Source of the DNA: Myotis daubentonii
Taxonomy: Eukaryota > Chordata > Mammalia > Chiroptera > Vespertilionidae
Direction: 5' to 3'
Length of the DNA: 64,000 nucleotides
Assembly: GCF_963259705.1 (NCBI RefSeq)
Contig: NC_081841.1
Location: 119,111,033 to 119,175,032, forward strand
In this document: positions 1-9,937 of the stretch, piece by piece
Numbering within the stretch: position 1 is the first letter of the stretch
Layout: each line of letters begins with the position of its first letter
Made by a program: the position numbers and the translations under genes
Notes under the pieces: model-generated
Seen by the model: the letters and a program-made list of their open reading frames with translations, nothing else
Told to the model about the DNA's origin: nothing
Database searches by the model: none

Positions 1-275
1 AACACGAGTAAATAGAATCTAAATTAGTTTAATGCCGAATTCAATTACCCAGATTACAAGTATAAAGCTCTGAAGTTTTGAGAATTCTGATAATATTAAC
101 AACCCCGGGTATTTTATGTGGCGTTTTCACAAAAATGTCATTTCCAACAGGAAGAATTCCTGTTTATAGAGCTCAGAAGTTCTGTATAAAGCTTTCAAAT
201 GAGGAGTGTACTGTTTATGTTTAACATTGAGACTTAATTGGCCTGGCGTTTTTTGACTGAAACAGTTTATATCCT

Positions 276-288
276 GAAGGTTCTAGAA
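276..288. promoter_or_regulatory. Heat-shock-element-like pattern in A-alpha monomers
   Basis: The sequence GAAGGTTCTAGAA fits the three-unit heat shock element nGAAnnTTCnnGAAn exactly. It recurs in all A-alpha monomers at 2571, 5244, 8682, 10213, 12508, 16711, 19388, 21683, 25892, 27804, 29717, 32393, 34305, 38129, 40041, 42717, 49214, 51126, 53038, 54950, 57626, 60302 and 62214, and in the two E-alpha hybrids at 14037 and 23212. Other classes read GAAGGTTCTAGTA, keeping two of three units. Heat shock factor is known to bind human satellite III and drive its transcription in stress; a role here is inference. Confidence 0.4.
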
Positions 289-465
289 TATACTCCTAAG
301 AAAAATGTCAAATAGTGGTAAAACTCTTAAAATACACAATTATATTCCAGGGAAATGAATATGAACTTGTAACAAACAGTTGAAACACGAGTAAATAGAG
401 TCTAACTCCATTTAATGCCGAGTTCATTTACCTAGACTACAGGTAGAAAGCTCTGAAATGACGCG

Positions 466-660
466 AATTCTGATAATATTAACAACTCCGGCTATTTTAA
501 GTGGCGTTTTCACGAAAATGTCATTTCCAACAGGAAGAATTCCTGTTTATAGAGCTCAGAAGTTCTGTATAAAGCTTTCAAATGAGGAGTGTACTGTTTA
601 TGTTTAACATTGAGACTTTTTTGGCGTGCCGTTTTTTGACAGAAACAGTTTACATCCTGA
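466..660 (+). repeat. Possible ancient internal duplication within the monomer
   Basis: In the B monomer at 384, CTGATAATATTAAC (about 470) followed by GGCGTTTTCACGAAAATG resembles CTGTTTATGTTTAAC (about 594) followed by GGCGTGCCGTTTTTTGACAG and GAAACAGTTTAC, at an offset of about 120-126 bp. The remaining third of the monomer does not align convincingly by eye. This may be the trace of a smaller founding repeat, but it could be chance similarity in AT-rich sequence. Confidence 0.3.
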
Positions 661-910
661 AGGTTCTAGTATACACTTCTAAGAAATATGTCAAATTGTG
701 GTAAAACTCTTAGAATACACAATTATATTCCCAGAAAATGAATATGAACGTGTAAGAAGCAGTTGAAACACAAGTAAATAGAATGTACCTACATTTAGTG
801 CTGAGTTCAATTACTGACATTAGAGGTAGAAAGCTCTGAAATGACGAGAATTCTGATAATATTAACAACTCCCGCTATTTTAAGTGGCGTTTCCACAAAA
901 ATGTCATTTC

Positions 911-931
911 AAACAGGAAGAATTCCTGTTT
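911..931. repeat. Inverted repeat in every monomer, candidate cruciform
   Basis: AAACAGGAA and TTCCTGTTT form 9-bp arms around the loop GAA (911-919, 920-922, 923-931). A and B monomers read CAACAGG and keep 8-bp arms (146-153 and 157-164 in the first). D monomers have loop CAA (1677-1685, 1689-1697). The loop changes between classes and once inside D (CAT in the D at 33267), while arms are intact in nearly all copies; I saw arm changes only in the monomers at 46648, 58500 and 51234. Short dyads have been proposed to help define centromeres lacking CENP-B boxes; a role here is inference. Confidence 0.6.
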
Positions 932-1149
932 ATAGAGCTCAGAAGTTGTGTATAAAGCTTTCAAATGAGGAATGTACTGTTTATGTTTAACATTGAGACT
1001 TAATTGGCCAGGCGTTTTTTGACTGAAACAGTTTATACTGTGAAGGTTCTAGTATATACTTCTTAGGAAACTGTAAAAATGTGGTAAAACTCTTAAAATA
1101 CACAATTATCTTTCAAGGAAATGATTATGAACTTGTGAAAAACTGTTGA

Positions 1150-1532
1150 AACACGAGTAAATAGAATCTAAATTAGTTTAATGCCGAATTCAATTACCCA
1201 GATTACAAGTATAAAGCTCTGAAGTTTTGAGAATTCTGATAATATTAACAACCCCGGGTATTTTATGTGGCGTTTTCACAAAAATGTCATTTCCAACAGG
1301 AAGAATTCCTGTTTATAGAGCTCAGAAGTTCTGTATAAAGCTTTCAAATGAGGAATGTACTGTTTATGTTTAACATTGAGACTTAATTGGCGTGCCGTTT
1401 TTTGACAGAAACAGTTTACATCCTGAAGGTTCTAGTATTCACTTCTAAGAAGTATGTCAAATTGTGGTAAAACTCTTAAAATACCCAATTATATTCCAGG
1501 GAAATGAATATGAACGTGTAAGAAGCAGTAGA
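1150..1532 (+). repeat. Hybrid monomer A/C-gamma
   Basis: The front is A up to the TTTCCAAC marker (to about 1294) and the back is C-gamma from GAGGAATG (about 1354). The switch lies between, an interval containing the inverted repeat. It keeps the 383-bp length, so the exchange was in register. It explains why D follows directly. Confidence 0.88.
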
Positions 1533-2295
1533 AACACAAGTAAATAGAATCTAACTACATTTACTGCCGAGTTCAATTACCGAGATTACAGGTAGAAAGC
1601 TATGAAATGACGCGAATTCTGATAATATTAACGACACCGGACATTTTATGTGGCATTTTCACAAAAATGTCATTTCAAACAGGAACAATTCCTGTTTATA
1701 GAACTCAGAACTTTTGTTCAAGGCTTAAATGAGGAGAATACGGTTAATGTTTACAATTGAGGGTGAATTGGCATGGCGTTATTTGACTGAAACAGTTTAT
1801 ATCGTGAAGGTTCTAGTATACACTTCAAGGGAAAACGTCAAATTGTGGTAAAACTCTTAAAATACACAATTATATTCCCAGAAAATGAATATGAACGTGT
1901 AAGAAGCAGTTGAAACACAAGTAAATAGAATCTAACTACATTTAGTGCTGAGTTCAATTACTGACATTAGAGGTAGAAAGCTCTGAAATGACGAGATTCT
2001 GATAATATTAACAACTCCCGCTATTTTAAGTGGCGTTTCCACAAAAATGTCATTTCAAACAGGAAGAATTCCTGTTTATAGAGCTCAGAAGTTGTGTATA
2101 AAGCTTTTAAATGAGGAGTGTACTGTTTATGTTTAACATTGAGACTTAATTGGCCAGGCGTTTTTTGACTGAAACAGTTTATACTGTGAAGGTTCTAGTA
2201 TATACTTCTTAGGAAACTGTAAAAATGTGGTAAAACTCTTAAAATACACAATTATCTTTCAAGGAAATGATTATGAACTTGTGAAAAACTGTTGA
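1150..2295 (+). repeat. HOR unit 2: A(gamma)-D-E, 3 monomers
   Basis: Monomers start at 1150, 1533 (D) and 1914 (E). Total 1146 bp. The first monomer has an A front but a gamma back half (ACTTAATTGGCGTGCCG, GTATTCACTTC), so A leads straight to D and B plus C are absent. Units 1 and 2 together hold the parts of one pentamer plus an extra A. Confidence 0.9.
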
Positions 2296-2678
2296 AACAC
2301 GAGTAAATAGAATCTAAATTAGTTTAATGCCGAATTCAATTACCCAGATTACAAGTATAAAGCTCTGAAGTTTTGAGAATTCTGATAATATTAACAACCC
2401 CGGATATTTTATGTGGCGTTTTCACAAAAATGTCATTTCCAACAGGAAGAATTCCTGTTTATAGAGCTCAGAAGTTCTGTATAAAGCTTTCAAATGAGGA
2501 GTGTACTGTTTATGTTTAACATTGAGACTTAATTGGCCTGGCGTTTTTTGACTGAAACAGTTTATATCCTGAAGGTTCTAGAATATACTCCTAAGAAAAA
2601 TGTCAAATAGTGGTAAAACTCTTAAAATACACAATTATATTCCAGGGAAATGAATATGAACTTGTAACAAACAGTTGA
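2296..2678 (+). repeat. Monomer class A (representative, alpha back half)
   Basis: Class A opens each higher-order unit. Its front half is marked by GAATCTAAATTAGTTTAATG, then AAGTTTTGAGAATTCTG and usually CCCCGGGTATTTTATG, which holds a SmaI/XmaI site (this copy reads CCCCGGAT instead). The usual back half (alpha) reads TTGGCCTGGCG, TATATCCTGAAGG and TTCTAGAATATACTCC, and ends AACTTGTAACAAACAGTTG; it is followed by class B. Length 383 bp. A subtype with CTTACAAATG instead of CTTTCAAATG occurs at 8407, 9938, 12233, 16436, 19113, 21408, 27529, 29442, 34030, 39766 and several later copies. 24 of 31 A monomers keep alpha; seven carry another class's back half. Confidence 0.93.
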
Positions 2679-3061
2679 AACACGAGTAAATAGAGTCTAA
2701 CTCCATTTAATGCCGAGTTCATTTACCTAGACTACAGGTAGAAAGCTCTGAAATGACGCGAATTCTGATAATATTAACAACTCCGGCTATTTTAAGTGGC
2801 GTTTTCACGAAAATGTCATTTGCAACAGGAAGAATTCCTGTTTATAGAGCTCAGAAGTTCTGTATAAAGCTTTCAAATGAGGAGTGTACTGTTTATGTTT
2901 AACATTGAGCCTTTTTTGGCGTGCCGTTTTTTGACAGAAACAGTTTACATCCTGAAGGTTCTAGTATACACTTCTAAGAAATATGTCAAATTGTGGTAAA
3001 ACTCTTAGAATACACAATTATATTCCCAGAAAATGAATATGAACGTGTAAGAAGCAGTTGA
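2679..3061 (+). repeat. Monomer class B (representative, beta back half)
   Basis: Class B follows alpha. It is marked by GAGTAAATAGAGTCTAACTCC, CATTTACCTAGACTACAGG, ACTCCGGCTATTTTAAG and CACGAAAATG (CACAAAAATG in the copies at 8790, 16819, 57734, 60410 and 62322). The back half (beta) reads ACTTTTTTGGCGTGCCG, GTATACACTTCTAAGAAATATG and CTTAGAATACAC, and ends in AAGAAGCAGTTG. It is followed by class C. Length 383 bp. A subtype with TTTGCAACAGG, as here, becomes dominant after about 27.9 kb, whereas TTTCCAACAGG is common on the left and again after 57.7 kb. This copy also has GAGCCTT for GAGACTT. Confidence 0.93.
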
Positions 3062-3822
3062 AACACAAGTAAATAGAATGTACCTACATTTAGTGCTGAG
3101 TTCAATTACTGACATTAGAGGTAGAAAGCTCTGAAATGACGAGAATTCTGATATTAACAACTCCCGCTATTTTAAGTGGCGTTTCCACAAAAATGTCATT
3201 TCAAACAGGAAGAATTCCTGTTTATAGAGCTCAGAAGTTCTGTATAAAGCTTTCAAATGAGGAATGTACTGTTTATGTTTAACATTGAGACTTAATTGGC
3301 GTGCCGTTTTTTGACAGAAACAGTTTACATCCTGAAGGTTCTAGTATTCACTTCTAAGAAGTATGTCAAATTGTGGTAAAACTCTTAAAATACCCAATTA
3401 TATTGCCGTGAAATGAATATGAACGTGTAAGAAGCAGTAGAAACACAAGTAAATAGAATCTAACTACATTTACTGCCGAGTTCAATTACCGAGATTACAG
3501 GTAGAAAGCTATGAAATGACGCGAATTCTGATAATATTAACGACACCGGACATTTTATGTGGCATTTTCACAAAAATGTCATTTCAAACAGGAACAATTC
3601 CTGTTTATAGAACTCAGAACTTTTGTTCAAGGCTTAAATGAGGAGAATACGGTTAATGTTTACAATTGAGGGTGAATTGGCATGGCGTTATTTGACTGAA
3701 ACAGTTTATATCGTGAAGGTTCTAGTATACACTTCAAGGGAAAACGTCAAATTGTGGTAAAACTCTTAAAATACACAATTATATTCCCAGAAAATGAATA
3801 TGAACGTGTAAGAAGCAGTTGA

Positions 3823-4205
3823 AACACAAGTAAATAGAATGTACCTACATTTAGTGCTGAGTTCAATTACTGACATTAGAGGTAGAAAGCTCTGAAATGA
3901 CGAGAATTCTGATAATATTAACAACTCCCGCTATTTTAAGTGGCGTTTCCACAAAAATGTCATTTCAAACAGGAAGAATTCCTGTTTATAGAGCTCAGAA
4001 GTTCTGTATAAAGCTTTCAAATGAGGAATGTACTGTTTACGTTTAACATTGAGACTTAATTGGCGTGCCGTTTTTTGACAGAAACAGTTTACATCCTGAA
4101 GGTTCTAGTATTCACTTCTAAGAAGTATGTCAAATTGTGGTAAAACTCTTAAAATACCCAATTATATTCCAGGGAAATGAATATGAACGTGTAAGAAGCA
4201 GTAGA
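3823..4205 (+). repeat. Monomer class C (representative, gamma back half)
   Basis: Class C is marked by AAGTAAATAGAATGTACC, TAGTGCTGAGTTC, TGACATTAGAGGTAG, GACGAGAATTCTG, ACTCCCGCTATTTTAAG and GGCGTTTCCAC. Its back half depends on what follows. Gamma (GAGGAATG, TAATTGGCGTGCCG, GTATTCACTTCTAAGAAGTATG, TACCCAATTATATT, AAGCAGTAG) leads to D. Epsilon (GGCCAGGCG, TATACTGTGAAGG) leads to A. A beta-like form (ACTTATTTGGCG) leads to another C. Length 383 bp. Two gamma endings exist, ATTCCAGGGAAATG and ATTGCCGTGAAATG. Confidence 0.92.
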
Positions 4206-4586
4206 AACACAAGTAAATAGAATCTAACTACATTTACTGCCGAGTTCAATTACCGAGATTACAGGTAGAAAGCTATGAAATGACGCGAATTCTGATAATA
4301 TTAACGACACCGGACATTTTATGTGGCATTTTCACAAAAATGTCATTTCAAACAGGAACAATTCCTGTTTATAGAACTCAGAACTTTTGTTCAAGGCTTA
4401 AATGAGGAGAATACGGTTAATGTTTACAATTGAGGGTGAATTGGCATGGCGTTATTTGACTGAAACAGTTTATATCGTGAAGGTTCTAGTATACACTTCA
4501 AGGGAAAACGTCAAATTGTGGTAAAACTCTTAAAATACACAATTATATTCCCAGAAAATGAATATGAACGTGTAAGAAGCAGTTGA
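4206..4586 (+). repeat. Monomer class D (representative, delta back half)
   Basis: Class D is the most distinct class. It is marked by TTTACTGCCGAGTTC, ACCGAGATTACAGG, AAGCTATGAAATGACGCG, AACGACACCGGACATTTTAT, GGCATTTTCAC, GGAACAATTCCTG and AGAACTCAGAACTTTTG. It lacks the SacI site (GAACTC for GAGCTC) and the HindIII site (CAAGGCTTAAAT) of the other classes. The back half (delta) reads ACGGTTAATGTTTACAATTG, GAATTGGCATGGCG and CACTTCAAGGGAAAACG. Length 381 bp, or 380 where CTTAAAATACAC has lost one A. It is followed by C or E. Confidence 0.93.
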
Positions 4587-4968
4587 AACACAAGTAAATA
4601 GAATCTAACTACATTTAGTGCTGAGTTCAATTACTGACATTAGAGGTAGAAAGCTCTGAAATGACGAGATTCTGATAATATTAACAACTCCCGCTATTTT
4701 AAGTGGCGTTTCCACAAAAATGTCATTTCAAACAGGAAGAATTCCTGTTTATAGAGCTCAGAAGTTGTGTATAAAGCTTTTAAATGAGGAGTGTACTGTT
4801 TATGTTTAACATTGAGACTTAATTGGCCAGGCGTTTTTTGACTGAAACAGTTTATACTGTGAAGGTTCTAGTATATACTTCTTAGGAAACTGTAAAAATG
4901 TGGTAAAACTCTTAAAATACACAATTATCTTTCAAGGAAATGATTATGAACTTGTGAAAAACTGTTGA
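4587..4968 (+). repeat. Monomer class E (representative, epsilon back half)
   Basis: Class E is a sister of C. It shares TTTAGTGCTGAGTTC and ACTCCCGCTATTTT but reads GAATCTAACTACA instead of GAATGTACCTACA, and GACGAGATTCTG, one base shorter than C, which removes an EcoRI site. The back half (epsilon) reads GTTGTGTATAAAGCTTTTAA, GGCCAGGCG, TATACTGTGAAGG, CTTCTTAGGAAACTG and ATTATCTTTCAAGG, and ends AAAAACTGTTG. It closes the higher-order unit and is followed by A. Length 382 bp. A subtype with CTATTTTCAGTGG for CTATTTTAAGTGG is frequent from 27 to 55 kb and also sits in the E-alpha hybrids at 13763 and 22938. Confidence 0.92.
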
Positions 4969-7900
4969 AACACGAGTAAATAGAATCTAAATTAGTTTAA
5001 TGCCGAATTCAATTACCCAGATTACAAGTATATAGCTCTGAAGTTTTGAGAATTCTGATAATAATAACAACCCCGGGTATTTTATGTGGCGTTTTCACAA
5101 AAATGTCATTTCCAACAGGAAGAATTCCTGTTTATAGAGCTCAGAAGTTCTGTATAAAGCTTTCAAATGAGGAGTGTACTGTTTATGTTTAACATTGAGA
5201 CTTAATTGGCCTGGTGTTTTTTGACTGAAACAGTTTATATCCTGAAGGTTCTAGAATATACTCCTAAGAAAAATGTCAAATAGTGGTAAAACTCTTAAAA
5301 TACACAATTATATTCCAGGGAAATGAATATGAACTTGTAACAAACAGTTGAAACACGAGTAAATAGAGTCTAACTCCATTTAATGCCGAGTTCATTAACC
5401 TAGACTACAGGTAGAAAGCTCTGAAATGACGCGAATTCTGATAATATTAACAACTCCGGCTATTTTAAGTGGCGTTTTCACGAAAATGTCATTTCCAACA
5501 GGAAGAATTCCTGTTTATAGAGCTCAGAAGTTCTGTATAAAGCTTTCAAATGAGGAGTGTACTGTTTATGTTTAACATTGAGACTTTTTTGGCGTGCCGT
5601 TTTTTGACAGAAACAGTTTACATCCTGAAGGTTCTAGTATACACTTCTAAGAAATATGTCAAATTGTGGTAAAACTCTTAGAATACACAATTATATTCCC
5701 AGAAAATGAATATGAACGTGTAAGAAGCAGTTGAAACACAAGTAAATAGAATGTACCTACATTTAGTGCTGAGTTCAATTACTGACATTAGAGGTAGAAA
5801 GCTCTGAAATGACGAGAATTCTGATAATATTAACAACTCCCGCTATTTTAAGTGGCGTTTCCACAAAAATGTCATTTCAAACAGGAAGAATTCCTGTTTA
5901 TAGAGCTCAGAAGTTCTGTATAAAGCTTTCAAATGAGGAATGTACTGTTTATGTTTAACATTGAGACTTAATTGGCGTTCCGTTTTTTGACAGAAACAGT
6001 TTACATCCTGAAGGTTCTAGTATTCACTTCTAAGAAGTATGTCAAATTGTGGTAAAACTCTTAAAATACCCAATTATATTCCAGGGAAATGAATATGAAC
6101 GTGTAAGAAGCAGTAGAAACACAAGTAAATAGAATCTAACTACATTTACTGCCGAGTTCAATTACCGAGATTACAGGTAGAAAGCTATGAAATGACGCGA
6201 ATTCTGATAATATTAACGACACCGGACATTTTATGTGGCATTTTCACAAAAATGTCATTTCAAACAGGAACAATTCCTGTTTATAGAACTCAGAACTTTT
6301 GTTCAAGGCTTAAATGAGGAGAATACGGTTAATGTTTACAATTGAGGGTGAATTGGCATGGCGTTATTTGACTGAAACAGTTTATATCGTGAAGGTTCTA
6401 GTATACACTTCAAGGGAAAACGTCAAATTGTGGTAAAACTCTTAAAATACACAATTATATTCCCAGAAAATGAATATGAACGTGTAAGAAGCAGTTGAAA
6501 CACAAGTAAATAGAATGTACCTACATTTAGTGCTGAGTTCAATTACTGACATTAGAGGTAGAAAGCTCTGAAATGACTAGAATTCTGATAATATTAACAA
6601 CTCCCGCTATTTTAAGTGGCGTTTCCACAAAAATGTCATTTCAAACAGGAAGAATTCCTGTTTATAGAGCTCAGAAGTTCTGTATAAAGCTTTCAAATGA
6701 GGAATGTACTGTTTATGTTTAACATTGAGACTTAATTGGCGTGCCATTTTTTGACAGAAACAGTTTACATCCTGAAGGTTCTAGTATTCACTTCTAAGAA
6801 GTATGTCAAATTGTGGTAAAACTCTTAAAATACACAATTATATTGCCGTGAAATGAATATGAACGTGTAAGAAGCAGTAGAAACACAAGTAAATAGAATC
6901 TAACTACATTTACTGCCGAGTTCAATTACCGAGATTACAGGTAGAAAGCTATGAAATGACGCGAATTCTGATAATATGAACGACACCGGACATTTTATGT
7001 GGCATTTTGACAAAAATGTCATTTCAAACAGGAAGAATTCCTGTTTATAGAACTCAGAACTTTTGTTCAAGGCTTAAATGAGGAGAATACGGTTAATGTT
7101 TACAATTGAGGGTGAATTGGCATGGCGTTATTTGACTGAAACAGTTTATATCGTGAAGGTTCTAGTATACCCTTCAAGGGAAAACGTCAAATTGTGGTAA
7201 AACTCTTAAATACACAATTATATTCCCAGAAAATGAATATGAACGTGTAAGAAGCAGTTGAAACACAAGTAAATAGAATGTACCTACATTTAGTGCTGAG
7301 TTCAATTACTGACATTAGAGGTAGAAAGCTCTGAAATGACGAGAATTCTGATAATATTAACAACTCCGGCTATTTTAAGTGGCGTTTCCACAAAAATGTC
7401 ATTTCAAACAGGAAGAATTCCTGTTTATAGAGCTCAGAAGTTCTGTATAAGGCTTTCAAATGAGGAATGTACTGTTTATGTTTAACATTGAGACTTAATT
7501 GGCGTGCCATTTTTTGACAGAAACAGTTTACATCCTGAAGGTTCTAGTATTCACTTCTAAGAAGTATGTCAAATTGTGGTAAAACTCTTAAAATACACAA
7601 TTATATTGCCGTGAAATGAATATGAACGTGTAAGAAGCAGTAGAAACACAAGTAAATAGAATCTAACTACATTTACTGCCGAGTTCAATTACCGAGATTA
7701 CAGGTAGAAAGCTATGAAATGACGCGAATTCTGATAATATTAATGACACCGGACATTTTATGTGGCATTTTCACAAAAATGTCATTTCAAACAGGAACAA
7801 TTCCTGTTTATAGAACTCAGAACTTTTGTTCATGGCTTAAATGAGGAGAATACGGTTAATGTTTACAATTGAGGGTGAATTGGCATGGCGTTATTTGACT

Positions 7901-8406
7901 GAAACAGTTTATATCGTGAAGGTTCTAGTATACACTTCAAGGGAAAACGTCAAATTGTGGTAAAACTCTTAAATACACAATTATATTCCCAGAAAATGAA
8001 TATGAACGTGTAAGAAGTAGTTGAAACACAAGTAAATAGAATGTACCTACATTTAGTGCTGAGTTCAATTACTGACATTAGAGGTAGAAACTCTGAAATG
8101 ACGAGAATTCTGATAATATTAACAACTCCCGCTATTTTAAGTGGCGTTTCCACAAAAATGTCATTTCAAACAGGAAGAATTCCTGTTTATAGAGCTCAGA
8201 AGTTGTGTATAAAGCTTTTAAATGAGGAGTGTACTGTTTATGTTTAACATTGAGACTTAATTGGCCAGGCGTTTTTTGACTGAAACAGTTTATACTGTGA
8301 AGGTTCTAGTATATACTTCTTAGGAAACTGTAAAAATGTGGTAAAACTCTTAAAATACACAATTATCTTTCAAGGAAATGATTATGAACTTGTGAAAAAC
8401 TGTTGA
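4969..8406 (+). repeat. HOR unit 4: A-B-(C-D)x3-C, 9 monomers
   Basis: Monomers start at 4969, 5352, 5735, 6118, 6499, 6882, 7262, 7645 and 8025. Total 3438 bp. The unit closes with a C front and epsilon back half instead of E. Private variants include ATAATAATAAC and GGCCTGGTG in A, TATACCCTTCAAGGG in the D at 6882, AAGGCTTTC in the C at 7262, GTTCATGGC in the D at 7645, and a two-base loss (GTAGAAACTCTG) in the last C. The part from about 7011 reappears near 15040. Confidence 0.92.
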
Positions 8407-9937
8407 AACACGAGTAAATAGAATCTAAATTAGTTTAATGCCGAATTCAATTACCCAGATTACAAGTATAAAGCTCTGAAGTTTTGAGAATTCTGATAAT
8501 ATTAACAACCCCGGGTATTTTATGTGGCGTTTTCACAAAAATGTCATTTCCAACAGGAAGAATTCCTGTTTATAGAGCTCAGAAGTTCTGTATAAAGCTT
8601 ACAAATGAGGAGTGTACTGTTTATGTTTAACATTGAGACTTAATTGGCCTGGCGTTTTTTGACTGAAACAGTTTATATCCTGAAGGTTCTAGAATATACT
8701 CCTAAGAAAAATGTCAAATAGTGGTAAAACTCTTAAAATACACAATTATATTCCAGGGAAATGAATATGAACTTGTAACAAACAGTTGAAACACGAGTAA
8801 ATAGAGTCTAACTCCATTTAATGCCGAGTTCATTTACCTAGACTACAGGTAGAAAGCTCTGAAATGACGCGAATTCTGATAATATTAACAACTCCGGCTA
8901 TTTTAAGTGGCGTTTTCACAAAAATGTCATTTCCAACAGGAAGAATTCCTGTTTATAGAGCTCAGAAGTTCTGTATAAAGCTTTCAAATGAGGAGTGTAC
9001 TGTTTATGTTTAACATTGAGACTTTTTTGGCGTGCCGTTTTTTGACAGAAACAGTTTACATCCTGAAGGTTCTAGTATACACTTCTAAGAAATATGTCAA
9101 ATTGTGGTAAAACTCTTAGAATACACAATTATATTCCCAGAAAATGAATATGAACGTGTAAGAAGCAGTTGAAACACAAGTAAATAGAATGTACCTACAT
9201 TTAGTGCTGAGTTCAATTACTGACATTAGAGGTAGAAAGCTCTGAAATGACGAGATTCTGATAATATTAACAACTCCCGCTATTTTAAGTGGCGTTTCCA
9301 CAAAAATGTCATTTCAAACAGGAAGAATTCCTGTTTATAGAGCTCAGAAGTTCTGTATAAAGCTTTCAAATGAGGAGTGTACTGTTTATGTTTAACATTG
9401 AGACTTATTTGGCGTGCCGTTTTTTGACAGAAACAGTTTACATCCTGAAGGTTCTAGTATACACTTCTAAGAAATATGTCAAATTGTGGTAAAACTCTTA
9501 GAATACACAATTATATTCCCAGAAAATGAATATGAACGTGTAAGAAGCAGTTGAAACACAAGTAAATAGAATGTACCTACATTTAGTGCTGAGTTCAATT
9601 ACTGACATTAGAGGTAGAAAGCTCTGAAATGACGAGAATTCTGATAATATTAACAACTCCCGCTATTTTAAGTGGCGATTCCACAAAAATGTCATTTCAA
9701 ACAGGAAGAATTCCTGTTTATAGAGCTCAGAAGTTGTGTATAAAGCTTTTAAATGAGGAGTGTACTGTTTATGTTTAACATTGAGACTTAATTGGCCAGG
9801 CGTTTTTTGACTGAAACAGTTTATACTGTGAAGGTTCTAGTATATACTTCTTAGGAAACTGTAAAAATGTGGTAAAACTCTTAAAATACACAATTATCTT
9901 TCAAGGAAATGATTATGAACTTGTGAAAAACTGTTGA
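8407..9937 (+). repeat. HOR unit 5: A-B-C-C, 4 monomers
   Basis: Monomers start at 8407, 8790, 9173 and 9555. Total 1531 bp. The monomer at 9173 mixes C (GAATGTACC) and E (GACGAGATTCTG) markers and carries a beta-like back half (ACTTATTTGGCG), so it is followed by another C rather than D. The last C has GGCGATTCCAC and an epsilon back half. D is absent. Confidence 0.9.

Larger units (their letters stand above)
1..1149 (+). repeat. HOR unit 1: A-B-C, 3 monomers
   Basis: Monomers start at 1 (A-alpha), 384 (B) and 767 (C with an epsilon back half, reading GGCCAGGCG). Total 1149 bp. Compared with the pentamer, D and E are missing and C takes the unit-closing epsilon back half, as expected if an exchange joined a C front to an E back. 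The sequence enters the window at an A boundary, so upstream structure is unknown. Confidence 0.9.
2296..4968 (+). repeat. HOR unit 3: A-B-C-D-C-D-E, 7 monomers
   Basis: Monomers start at 2296, 2679, 3062, 3442, 3823, 4206 and 4587. Total 2673 bp, three short of the usual 2676 because the C at 3062 reads CTGATATTAAC, having lost three bases of CTGATAATATTAAC. The A reads CCCCGGAT instead of CCCCGGGT, a variant shared with the A at 37854. The first C ends in ATTGCCGTG and the second in ATTCCAGGG. Confidence 0.92.

Noticed and set aside
103..125. CENP-B box at the CCCGGG-containing part of A
   Set aside because: The CENP-B box pattern nTTCGnnnnAnnCGGGn needs TTCG at a fixed distance from CGGG; neither strand shows it here, and I saw none in the other classes.
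150..160. Heat shock element at GGAAGAATTCC
   Set aside because: GAA and TTC are spaced by zero or three bases, not two, so it does not fit GAAnnTTC.
276..290. RNA polymerase III B box at GAAGGTTCTAG
   Set aside because: It resembles GGTTCRANNC only over GGTTC; the following bases do not fit, and no A box was recognised upstream.
7950..8153. Minus-strand reading frame of 67 codons, repeated at 15979-16182
   Set aside because: It lies across a D/C junction of the satellite and exists only because of small deletions shared by these two duplicate copies. Its repeat at offset 8029 reflects the segmental duplication, not selection on a protein.
8041..8247. Plus-strand reading frame of 68 codons, repeated at 16070-16276
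   Set aside because: It is opened by the two-base loss (GTAGAAACTCTG) in one C monomer and its duplicate. It is closed in the other C monomers, so it is a chance frame.
9116..9301. Minus-strand reading frame of 61 codons, also at 37415-37600 and 52324-52509
   Set aside because: It appears exactly in the three monomers that combine the C marker GAATGTACC with the E one-base deletion GAGATTCTG. It is a by-product of class mixing, with no start context or family resemblance.
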